Source of the DNA: Methanobacteriota archaeon
Lineage (GTDB): Archaea; Thermoplasmatota; Poseidoniia; Poseidoniales; Poseidoniaceae
Length of the DNA: 44,427 nucleotides
Direction: 5' to 3'
Assembly: GCA_029979405.1 (NCBI GenBank)
Contig: JAPOHM010000001.1
Location: 1 to 44,427 of the forward strand
Of the stretch, positions 8,496 through 15,289 are shown in pieces. Position 1 is the first letter of the stretch. Every line of letters begins with the position of its first letter. Made by a program: the position numbers and the translations under genes. The notes below the pieces were generated by a model. The model was not told the DNA's origin, made no database searches, and saw only the letters and a list, made by a program, of their open reading frames with translations.

Positions 8496-8920
8496 TCATA
8501 GAACGAAACCATTGTCTGCGTATTCGAAACACCACCTACTTTCGATAATCCGTCTAGAATAGCATCCCCAAGCGAATCCATTGACGGACTTACAACCTCG
8601 ATTAGTAAGTCCCAGTCTCCTGCTATTACATTGCACCTAACTACGTAGGGGAATTGGCAAATTTTTTGCGCTACTGACCGCCTATCTACATTCCCTCGTT
8701 CACATCGAGCAAATATGAATGCTCGGAGGTCATAACCCCAGGCTTTTGCATCTATGTCTACAGTATACCTTTGAATCACACCTTCACTCTTTAGTTTGAC
8801 CATTCTATCGTGTGTTGTAACCCTAGCCAAACCTAGAGTCTCTGCAATTGATGTTACAGATGCCCTAGAATCCTGTTTCAGCAATTCAATTATCTTCAAA
8901 TCGTTAGAATCCAACTTCAT
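8465..8920 (-). CDS. Lrp/AsnC-family transcriptional regulator
   Basis: A 151-residue regulator. Residues 1-55 form the AsnC winged-helix domain (MKLDSNDLKIIELLKQDSR, then the helix-turn-helix SVTSIAETLGLARVTTHDRM), and residues about 65-145 form the RAM effector-binding domain (YVVRCNVIAGDWDLLIEV). These proteins sense amino acids and regulate metabolism and transport. An ATG at 9019 would add 33 residues, but Lrp proteins normally start as here and a TATA-like TTGATAATTA lies about 25 bases upstream of 8920 on the coding strand. It lies between a permease and a Cys/Met-metabolism PLP enzyme, both plausible targets. Confidence 0.9.
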   Translation of the reverse strand: MKLDSNDLKIIELLKQDSRASVTSIAETLGLARVTTHDRMVKLKSEGVIQRYTVDIDAKAWGYDLRAFIFARCERGNVDRRSVAQKICQFPYVVRCNVIAGDWDLLIEVVSPSMDSLGDAILDGLSKVGGVSNTQTMVSFYDYSGKASSLR

Positions 8921-9041
8921 ATTTGATACGAATAGATTTCTAATTATCAAACATTCCGTCATATTGTCGGTATTTCCACAGGAAATAGAGGTATTTTCCG
9001 ACATCGGGGAATAAAACATTGCGAATTGTTCAAGAGCGAGT

Positions 9042-9051
9042 TAGTATAAAC
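9042..9051 (+). promoter_or_regulatory. TATA-like promoter element of the Cys/Met PLP enzyme gene
   Basis: TAGTATAAAC, an archaeal TATA-like box, centred about 23 bases before ATG 9069. The spacing suits a leaderless transcript starting at or near that ATG and argues against the upstream ATG at 9057. Confidence 0.45.
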
Positions 9052-9068
9052 AACAAATGGGAAGACCT

Positions 9069-10238
9069 ATGTCCGACAAAAAGAGATTTGCATCGAGAGC
9101 GGTGCATTCGGGAACGCAACACATCGAAGGAGCAGTAAATACTCCCATTTTCCAATCTTCAACCTACCAACTTACCGATGAACGGTATCAAGGTTGGGCT
9201 AACGGAGCCCAGCACACACTACTTTATGCAAGACTTTCGAGCGTAAACTCCGAAGCGGTTGTCCAGAAATTATGTGCTCTTGAAGGCGCTGAGGATGGCG
9301 AATTATTTGCAAGTGGCATGGCAGCAATCTCAACCACTCTAATGGGACTTCTATCACACGGAGACCATATAGTCGCAAGCTCTGACGTCTATGGAGGAAC
9401 ATACGGGCTGATGACAGAAGAACTCCCAAGGTTTGGAATCTCCACGACTATGGCGGATATGCAAGATCCATCTTCATATGAATCTGCAATTCAGGAAAAT
9501 ACAAAGATGCTATACATTGAAACTATAACAAATCCAGTGATAAAAATATGTGATATAGAAGCCATGGCGGATATTGCAAAAAGACACAATCTACTGTTAG
9601 TCATCGATAATACATTCGCATCACCATGGGCTTGTAGGCCTATATCAATGGGCGCGGATTTAGTGATTCATTCTACAACAAAATACCTAGGCGGACATTC
9701 TGATATTGTTGGCGGAGCAATAGTTGGTAGGGCGGATTTAATCGCACAACTATTTCCCAAGAAAGTTCATTTTGGAGGCTCACCCGATCCCCACAATTGT
9801 TACCTTCTAGAAAGAGGAATGCGTACACTCGCTGCAAGAATGCCAATACACTGCTCCAACGCGGCAGAAATAGCAAAGCGATTGCAATCACATGAATTAG
9901 TGGACGTAGTTCACCACCCGAGTCTCGATACGCACAGGGATTACGAAATTGCAAAACGAATAATTCCAAAAGGTACCGGAATGATTGCATTTACTGTAAA
10001 AGGGGGAGACGAAATGGCTTTGAAATTCATGCGAGGTTTAGATATGATTTTTGAAGCTACAAGCCTTGGCGGCGTGGAAAGTTTAGTTGAATGCCCATTT
10101 AACTCCAGTCACATGTTTATTCCTGAAGATGTAAGGATAGCTGCAGGATTAGGGCCAGGGTTTGTGCGTATGTCGATTGGAATCGAAGACGTTGAAGACC
10201 TCTGGGACGACATCTATACGGCACTATCTAAGGTGTGA
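9069..10238 (+). CDS. trans-sulfuration family PLP enzyme (cystathionine gamma-lyase/synthase or methionine gamma-lyase)
   Basis: A 389-residue cytoplasmic enzyme of the Cys/Met-metabolism fold type I family. Counting from ATG 9069, PLP Lys205 lies in HSTTKYLGGHSD; upstream are the YAR phosphate-binding element near 53-55, the SGMAAIS turn near 82, DVYGGTY with the ring-stacking tyrosine near 108, and VIDNTFASP with the pyridine-binding Asp near 180. The C-terminal region has SLGGVESLVECP and FVRMSIGIEDVEDL. It processes cystathionine, homocysteine or methionine; sequence alone does not settle which. An ATG at 9057 would add four residues, but the TATA-like box fits 9069. It is divergent from an Lrp regulator and ends 2 bases before the convergent 557-residue gene. 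Confidence 0.9.
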   Translation: MSDKKRFASRAVHSGTQHIEGAVNTPIFQSSTYQLTDERYQGWANGAQHTLLYARLSSVNSEAVVQKLCALEGAEDGELFASGMAAISTTLMGLLSHGDHIVASSDVYGGTYGLMTEELPRFGISTTMADMQDPSSYESAIQENTKMLYIETITNPVIKICDIEAMADIAKRHNLLLVIDNTFASPWACRPISMGADLVIHSTTKYLGGHSDIVGGAIVGRADLIAQLFPKKVHFGGSPDPHNCYLLERGMRTLAARMPIHCSNAAEIAKRLQSHELVDVVHHPSLDTHRDYEIAKRIIPKGTGMIAFTVKGGDEMALKFMRGLDMIFEATSLGGVESLVECPFNSSHMFIPEDVRIAAGLGPGFVRMSIGIEDVEDLWDDIYTALSKV

Positions 10239-10240
10239 AC

Positions 10241-11914
10241 CTAAGGAAGGGGCTCAATTTGGCCAGTTGCTTTTCGAAGATCTTCTAATGATGTTTTGAA
10301 ATCCACATCTTCATCATTTACGACGGAGTTTCCACAATTCCATACGGTTTTCGCAGCGGCACTCCAGGCGGACCCCCTCTCTCTTGCGTTTGGTGAGAAA
10401 TGCCAGTCTTGACCAGTAGATTTGTTACAAGCAAGTAGCCATGCCCAAGCGGCAGATTCGCTATCTATATCCTTATGTTTAGACATCGCAATTTTTTCTG
10501 CTTTGCCCATTCCATCAACAAGTCCGGTGATTGTTAGATCGTAAATTAATCCTACTGGACCAGAAATTTCTCCCTGCCTGTATGGGAATTTATCTAAAAC
10601 GTCAGATTTCGAGATTTTGTCTTGTATGTCTTTCAAGAATTTACCAAAGGCCCGCTTTTTCGTATTTTGCGCAACCCATAACTCATCAGCCATCTCTTCA
10701 GAAATCCCGATGCTTACAAGACCCTCTTTTCCGTAATCATCCCACAAGGCAGACAAAACGTCATTACAAGAATTAGCCGCAATTTCCAACGCATCACCTT
10801 CTCGCTCATCGGTTTTTCCTCCCTGTCCAATTCTAATCCCCGAGTTATTTGCTAATTGCATCATCTTAGTAGCCAACTTCTTTTCTAATTCAGATCCGTT
10901 TAGTTCAGGAGCAACATCTTCCACATTTTCAAACCATTTTTCTCCGACTATGTAGCCACTCGGAATATGATGAATTACGGTTAATTTAACTCTCTTTCCA
11001 ATGGACCCCTCATCTAACGTTAAGCCCATCCAGGCGTCTAAAATTCTGTCAATTGCTTCCTTTGCTTCATCTTGACCTGCTCCTTCTGGATACCAAACAG
11101 CATCAGGTTTCATCACATTTGATAGGTTAGGAGGGAGCATTGACAAGGCCAAGTCGTGTATAAACGAGGTTTTTCCTTTATTTTTCGTCAACTCCTCGAA
11201 ACCTATTGCAACCTTGTTACCGTTTATGAAATTCAGAACGAGGTACCCTTCTCCAGCCATCTCATTATTCGATACGGATTCTAAATCAAGGCCTTTTGTA
11301 GCCCATATTCCATCTCGGTTATTGAAATCAAACCGCGATCTCGAAAGTACATCTGCAAGCCAACCCTCTGGTAATTTAGGTTCTGGTCCAGAACAGACAA
11401 AGCCCCTTTGCCACGAGAAGAAGAAGTAACCACGCTTTGCATGCTCTTCCCAAGGAAGCATTCGCATTGTAGGGAGGTGGTGATTTTGTATTCCTGCAAG
11501 ATACATGACTTTTCCATCACCCTTTCTTACAAATGATGCGCTTCCAAAGGATTGATGCTTGTAGTCACCAACAATTGAAATCTCTTTTTCATGGGCTGCT
11601 AGTAAAGAACCAGCCAGCGCCTTTCCAACGGGGTCTCCACGTTTCGCCATCATTCTTTTTGATAGGAATTTTACATCGTTTCGCCTTTGCAAAATTTTCC
11701 TTAATTCGGCAAGAGTTTTTGTTACGGGATCAACTCTCCCCCACTTGAGCTTTCCAGTCCAAGTCATAGCCGGCAGTAAGGATTCACCCTCTTCCAATAA
11801 TTTGTCGAGATTTTTCCTCAACCGCTTTTGAGTATCGAGGTTTGCCTGTTTTGTTCCACGCATTCTCATACGTTTTTTTTGGCCAGGAAACTCGACTTTA
11901 CTCGGTTGCGCCAT
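10241..11914 (-). CDS. uncharacterised 557-residue protein downstream of diphthine synthase
   Basis: Not recognised. The N terminus is strongly basic (RMRMRGTKQ, then Lys/Arg-rich helices to about residue 110), suggesting nucleic-acid or ribosome contact. A middle beta-rich part (about 115-330) has aromatic runs such as GYFFFSWQRGFVCSG and a DAVWYPEGAGQDEAKEAIDRILDAW helix. The C-terminal half (about 350-557) is helical, ending with an Ala/Trp-rich region, AAWAWLLACNKSTG. There is no signal peptide, membrane span or obvious catalytic motif. It begins 25 bases after the diphthine synthase stop on the same strand, probably as one operon, so a role tied to translation or EF-2 is possible but is inference. 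A purine-rich AGGTGGGTAGGT precedes the ATG. Length and even composition argue for a real gene. Confidence 0.8.
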   Translation of the reverse strand: MAQPSKVEFPGQKKRMRMRGTKQANLDTQKRLRKNLDKLLEEGESLLPAMTWTGKLKWGRVDPVTKTLAELRKILQRRNDVKFLSKRMMAKRGDPVGKALAGSLLAAHEKEISIVGDYKHQSFGSASFVRKGDGKVMYLAGIQNHHLPTMRMLPWEEHAKRGYFFFSWQRGFVCSGPEPKLPEGWLADVLSRSRFDFNNRDGIWATKGLDLESVSNNEMAGEGYLVLNFINGNKVAIGFEELTKNKGKTSFIHDLALSMLPPNLSNVMKPDAVWYPEGAGQDEAKEAIDRILDAWMGLTLDEGSIGKRVKLTVIHHIPSGYIVGEKWFENVEDVAPELNGSELEKKLATKMMQLANNSGIRIGQGGKTDEREGDALEIAANSCNDVLSALWDDYGKEGLVSIGISEEMADELWVAQNTKKRAFGKFLKDIQDKISKSDVLDKFPYRQGEISGPVGLIYDLTITGLVDGMGKAEKIAMSKHKDIDSESAAWAWLLACNKSTGQDWHFSPNARERGSAWSAAAKTVWNCGNSVVNDEDVDFKTSLEDLRKATGQIEPLP

Positions 11915-11939
11915 AACCTACCCACCTATGCCCCCATGT

Positions 11940-12788
11940 TCAGTCCTTCGACCATCTGGAAAGTGCCTTTTTTTCAGTATCACTCAACTCAGCAGGAATA
12001 ATTAGACAATGCAGTCTTCCGTATTCGAAATTAGATAAATCTTCAACATTTGTATATGCAATTACTTGGTCTTCTGTTCCCATATCACTACATAGGACAA
12101 CTGGTAAACTTCCAATTTCTGAACAAATTGTTCTACAGGCATCAATTTTTAACAGGTCATAATTCGTATCTCGCGGAAAATCATCGACCGAATTCAGTAA
12201 TTTTTCAGACATTAAAACAAGAGAATTACTCGCATTTATCGGGTTCATGGGTATCTGTTTACCAACCCCTTCTCCAGTAGGGTCTAAATCGAGTAATACA
12301 AGAGTGTGTAAATTTTGTATTCGATTTGTAGCAATAACTTCCAGTGGCGATGTTGCGACCCAGCCGTTGTATGGATATGTCAGAGTAGTTTGCCTCCCAA
12401 ATTTGTAGTTTGATAGGCCAACGGCACCGGTTACTAAACCAGTAATCGATGTGCCATGAATAACTCTACACACAACATCATTCTCTAATGCTTGCAACTG
12501 TAGGTCAACATGAGTGGTAGCTTGTAATGGGTCTCCAACAACTAAAACTGCGACGGAGGAACTTTTCGATAGATTGAGAATTTCAACAGGATTTTCAATT
12601 TCAGGACGCATAACGGTTTTAATTTCCCCAATTTCTTCTTCTAATTCTTTGAGATGCGCTTCACTCCATAACGCAGTGTAGGATTCATAGAATCGATAGT
12701 CTGCATTTTTTGACGCTTCAAAAGCCTCTAACGACATCCCTTTGACTCCACCAAGTCCTATGCCTATTAGAATCAATTCAGCCGTCAT
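11940..12788 (-). CDS. dphB: diphthine synthase
   Basis: A 282-residue SAM-dependent methyltransferase that methylates the modified histidine of elongation factor 2 during diphthamide synthesis. It shows the tetrapyrrole-methylase fold motifs: LILIGIGLGGVKGMSLEA at the N terminus, the YESYTALWS element, VLVVGDPLQATTHVDL in the middle, RVIHGTSITGLVTGAVGLSNYKFG and the LDLDPTGEG segment. Length fits the archaeal and eukaryotic Dph5 family. ATG 12788 is preferred over an upstream in-frame codon at 12800, since the family begins right at the hydrophobic strand. It is divergent from trm5, with an inverted repeat between them, and shares a likely transcript with the uncharacterised gene at 10241. 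Confidence 0.93.
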   Translation of the reverse strand: MTAELILIGIGLGGVKGMSLEAFEASKNADYRFYESYTALWSEAHLKELEEEIGEIKTVMRPEIENPVEILNLSKSSSVAVLVVGDPLQATTHVDLQLQALENDVVCRVIHGTSITGLVTGAVGLSNYKFGRQTTLTYPYNGWVATSPLEVIATNRIQNLHTLVLLDLDPTGEGVGKQIPMNPINASNSLVLMSEKLLNSVDDFPRDTNYDLLKIDACRTICSEIGSLPVVLCSDMGTEDQVIAYTNVEDLSNFEYGRLHCLIIPAELSDTEKKALSRWSKD

Positions 12789-12801
12789 CCTCAAACACAA
12801 C

Positions 12802-12822
12802 CTTCGCTTGGAGTTAGCGAAG
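12802..12822. promoter_or_regulatory. inverted repeat between divergent dphB and trm5
   Basis: CTTCGCT (12802-12808) and AGCGAAG (12816-12822) are perfect 7-base inverted arms around a 7-base spacer. They fill most of the 37-base gap between the two start codons, 3 bases from the trm5 ATG. It could be an operator or a 5' hairpin; chance is possible. Confidence 0.35.
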
Positions 12823-12825
12823 ACA

Positions 12826-13851
12826 ATGCGTCATTTGAGCGTGCCGAGCAAAAAAACCGCCTTTTGGCGAGAGAAACTAATCAGTCTAAACTGGTTTGCT
12901 CACGGTTATGCAATACACAATCTTGGTGATAGGAGGGGCTTGCCATTGAACAATGATGCTCCAAGAGAAATCGATGGACTGCCTATCGTCGAGCTTGAGC
13001 CAATTTCGGGCGGCCCAAAGCACTGGACCCAACGTCTGGATCTAGAACTGTATGAAAAGTATAGAGAATTTTGGCCGATGAGCCATGACCAAATCGGGGA
13101 TGTTGTGATTATAAAAATTCCAGACGAGGTCTCCACTTATCGCAAAATAATCGCCGACGCAATCATCGCCCAACAACCAAATGTCAGGATTGTATGCGCG
13201 GATAATGGAGTTAAGGGGGAATTCCGCGTACGGGATTTGGAAATTTTATCTTACACAATTTCAAATTCGACCAAGACAAAAGTCAGAGAAAATGGAAATG
13301 AATTTTACACAGACCCTGGAAGAGTATACTATTCACCTAGACTTGCTACCGAGAGGCAAAAAACGATTACTACTGCGAAGAAATTATCCCAAAAACTCGG
13401 CAGAGCAATATCAGTTTGTGACCCATATGCAGGGGTGGGTCCAGCATTGGTCCCACTTTCAAAAATCGATGAAGTTGGGGAAATATATGCCTCAGACCTA
13501 AACCCTGATGCTTACAAATTGCTACAAGAAAACCTTCCCGGTTCATGGGTTACTTGTGAGGATGCAAGAAACCTCTCAAAACAAATTCCAAATTGTTGTG
13601 ATTTACTACTCGTCAATATTCCTCATTCCACTTTGGACCACCTACAACATTTAGTTGGATTACTGAAAACTGGACATAATGTAGTAATCAAAGGTTGGAC
13701 AATCGTAGAGGAGTCAGAGATTTCTACTATTGAAAATAGAATTAATGAGATATTTCACTCCGAACAAATCCAAGATTTGAAATTCGATGTTCAGAAATCT
13801 TACTCCCCAACCGAAATGTATGCCAACTTCGAGCTCGAAATTATAATCTGA
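12826..13851 (+). CDS. trm5: tRNA (guanine37-N1)-methyltransferase, Trm5 type
   Basis: A 341-residue SAM-dependent methyltransferase that places m1G at position 37 of tRNAs. The N-terminal part contains VVIIKIPDE; then comes the hallmark VYYSPRLATERQK (about 168-179), the SAM motif CDPYAGVGPALVPLSK (198-213), the acidic strand YASDLNPDAYKLLQENL and the catalytic LLVNIPHSTLDHL, which corresponds to NxPxx in the family. Relatives include Taw2 and Trm12 of wybutosine synthesis, but the SPRLATER and NxPHS forms point to Trm5. The open frame reaches back to 12742, inside dphB; ATG 12826 avoids that overlap and starts the basic N terminus. Confidence 0.86.
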   Translation: MRHLSVPSKKTAFWREKLISLNWFAHGYAIHNLGDRRGLPLNNDAPREIDGLPIVELEPISGGPKHWTQRLDLELYEKYREFWPMSHDQIGDVVIIKIPDEVSTYRKIIADAIIAQQPNVRIVCADNGVKGEFRVRDLEILSYTISNSTKTKVRENGNEFYTDPGRVYYSPRLATERQKTITTAKKLSQKLGRAISVCDPYAGVGPALVPLSKIDEVGEIYASDLNPDAYKLLQENLPGSWVTCEDARNLSKQIPNCCDLLLVNIPHSTLDHLQHLVGLLKTGHNVVIKGWTIVEESEISTIENRINEIFHSEQIQDLKFDVQKSYSPTEMYANFELEIII

Positions 13852-13865
13852 CAGCCGTTTATTTG

Positions 13866-14018
13866 ATGAACATCCACAACATCGCAATTAACATGCAGAC
13901 CAAAGTTAGGTGTCAGTGCGGTGCTGAAAGCGATATCTCAGGAGTCAGCCCAAGGCTGAATGGTATCGATGTTTATTGTACTGTTTGCGGGACAGTGACA
14001 AATCACGACATATCCTGA
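13866..14018 (+). CDS. small zinc-ribbon/knuckle protein
   Basis: A 50-residue reading frame in the gap after trm5. It contains RCQCG (CxC) and, 22 residues later, YCTVCG (CxxC), a four-cysteine set able to hold one zinc ion. Short archaeal zinc proteins of this kind often bind nucleic acid, but the role is unknown. A TTTATTT element at 13858-13864 would fit a transcript beginning near the internal ATG at 13893, which would give a 41-residue protein with all four cysteines; the longer ATG at 13866 is given here. Coding status is inferred from the cysteine pattern. Confidence 0.5.
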   Translation: MNIHNIAINMQTKVRCQCGAESDISGVSPRLNGIDVYCTVCGTVTNHDIS

Positions 14019-14068
14019 ACCAATCTGGTCCTCTTTCCATTACATTGTAGCCCATTAATGCAGTAGAT

Positions 14069-15097
14069 TTATTCGAAATCATCACGCTTGACTGCCACAA
14101 TTATTGCGAACAAAACTAGGACCTCAACAAACCCAACAGGGTAAGGTAGGAAGGATGAATCGCCCTCGTTGCTTTTTATTTCAATTACAGACGTAGGCGT
14201 ATAATCATCCAATGTAATCATTGCCCAATCGAGGTCTCGAGGCAAATCAGCGGTTAGGAACTCATGGCCGTCATTGTTGATCAGAAAATCATCTTCAATT
14301 CGGATTCCAAACCAACCATCGTGGTATATCCCCGGTTCCACGGTAAGTGCATCCCAAATCATCAATGGTTGCTCATTGTAATTCAGCCCAAATAATGGGT
14401 CAGAGCGAGTGCTTGATAGGAGAGGGGGCTCATGTACACATACACCAAAACCATGACCTAAACTGTGAATAAACAAATCGCCGAACCCCTGCTCTTCAAT
14501 ATGCGTTCTCGCGATGTCATCTGGAACCCATGCTGGAGTTCCAGCCTCTAATACTGGGAATGTTAGGTTTTGAGCATCGTACACAGCCATGTATGAATCG
14601 ATTATGGTTTGATTTGTAGTTCCGCCTACAATGTATGTACGCGTCACGTCACTAACCCAATCGTTAACCCTTGCCCCTAAGTCAACGACGACGACGTCTC
14701 CCACTTCAACAATTTTGGGCCCAGCACCATTATTTTCAGGGTCGCCATGAGGTATTGCACCATTTGCCCCAGAAGCAACAATAGTGTCAAACGATGGCCA
14801 ATTCGGATTAGACCCGTTTTCTACCATCGCACGGTCTATTTCATCGGCGATTTGCCTTTCAGTTAGTTCTTCACCATTCAGAACCTTCCAGAGTTGATAT
14901 CTTGCAACTTCCTGTCCTATTGACGCTAATCTTACGGATTCTCTAATCGACTCGTCCTTGTCAGGAGAAATCCCGGTTGGAGAGGGAAACCAACCATTTA
15001 GGGCCCGCTCCACCTCTGTCTCACAAGCTACTGCAATTGGACTCACCAAAATTAGAATCAACAAATACGCAATAACTCGCACAAAGATGTCGTGCAC
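14069..15097 (-). CDS. exported, membrane-anchored M24-family metallopeptidase (Xaa-Pro aminopeptidase-like)
   Basis: A 342-residue pita-bread metallopeptidase. All five dinuclear metal ligands are present: D139 (VVVDLG), D150 (VSDVTRTY), H215 (HSLGHGFG), E254 (TVEPGIY) and E268 (RIEDDF); H222 in CVHEPP matches the family's second histidine. Residues 1-25 are a signal sequence ending near IAVACETE, with Cys25 a possible lipid-attachment site. A C-terminal span (about 321-337) is followed by KRDDFE, so the catalytic domain probably faces outside. M24 enzymes are usually cytoplasmic; this form likely trims peptides taken up from outside. The distinctive prolidase N-terminal domain is missing or short. 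It lies just downstream of tRNA-Asp on the same strand. Confidence 0.88.
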   Translation of the reverse strand: MHDIFVRVIAYLLILILVSPIAVACETEVERALNGWFPSPTGISPDKDESIRESVRLASIGQEVARYQLWKVLNGEELTERQIADEIDRAMVENGSNPNWPSFDTIVASGANGAIPHGDPENNGAGPKIVEVGDVVVVDLGARVNDWVSDVTRTYIVGGTTNQTIIDSYMAVYDAQNLTFPVLEAGTPAWVPDDIARTHIEEQGFGDLFIHSLGHGFGVCVHEPPLLSSTRSDPLFGLNYNEQPLMIWDALTVEPGIYHDGWFGIRIEDDFLINNDGHEFLTADLPRDLDWAMITLDDYTPTSVIEIKSNEGDSSFLPYPVGFVEVLVLFAIIVAVKRDDFE

Positions 15098-15155
15098 ATT
15101 ATCATTGAAGAACGATTCGCAAGGTCGAGAAATGTCTATCAGTATAGCATTTGGC

Positions 15156-15226
15156 GCCCGTGCCGGGAATCGAACCCGGGTCGAGGCATCGACAACGCCT
15201 CATGATAACCGCTACACCACACGGGC
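15156..15226 (-). tRNA. tRNA-Asp (anticodon GTC)
   Basis: On the coding strand the 71 bases fold as a cloverleaf. The acceptor arms GCCCGTG and CACGGGC pair, the D arm is GTGT-AGCGGTTA-TCAT, the anticodon stem AGGCG/TGCCT encloses loop TTGTCGA (anticodon GTC), and the T arm is CCGGG-TTCGATT-CCCGG. The 3' CCA is not encoded. A TATA box lies 25-32 bases upstream of the 5' end. Confidence 0.95.
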
Positions 15227-15230
15227 AACA

Positions 15231-15248
15231 GGTTGCCGAGCGGCAACC
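15231..15248. repeat. perfect 18-bp palindrome between the TATA box and tRNA-Asp
   Basis: GGTTGCCG (15231-15238) and CGGCAACC (15241-15248) are perfect inverted arms around AG. It covers the bases from 5 to 22 upstream of the tRNA 5' end, which would be the initiation region or a transcribed leader. Confidence 0.6.
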
Positions 15249-15250
15249 GC

Positions 15251-15258
15251 TATTTAAG
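15251..15258. promoter_or_regulatory. probable shared TATA box for tRNA-Asp (-) and the PPSG-repeat gene (+)
   Basis: TATTTAAG reads CTTAAATA on the other strand, so both directions resemble an archaeal TATA box. It ends 25 bases before the tRNA 5' end and lies 32 bases before ATG 15290, which has no ribosome binding site. Confidence 0.6.
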
Positions 15259-15289
15259 CCGCGCTCTGTGGCATACATGGTGGGGGAAC

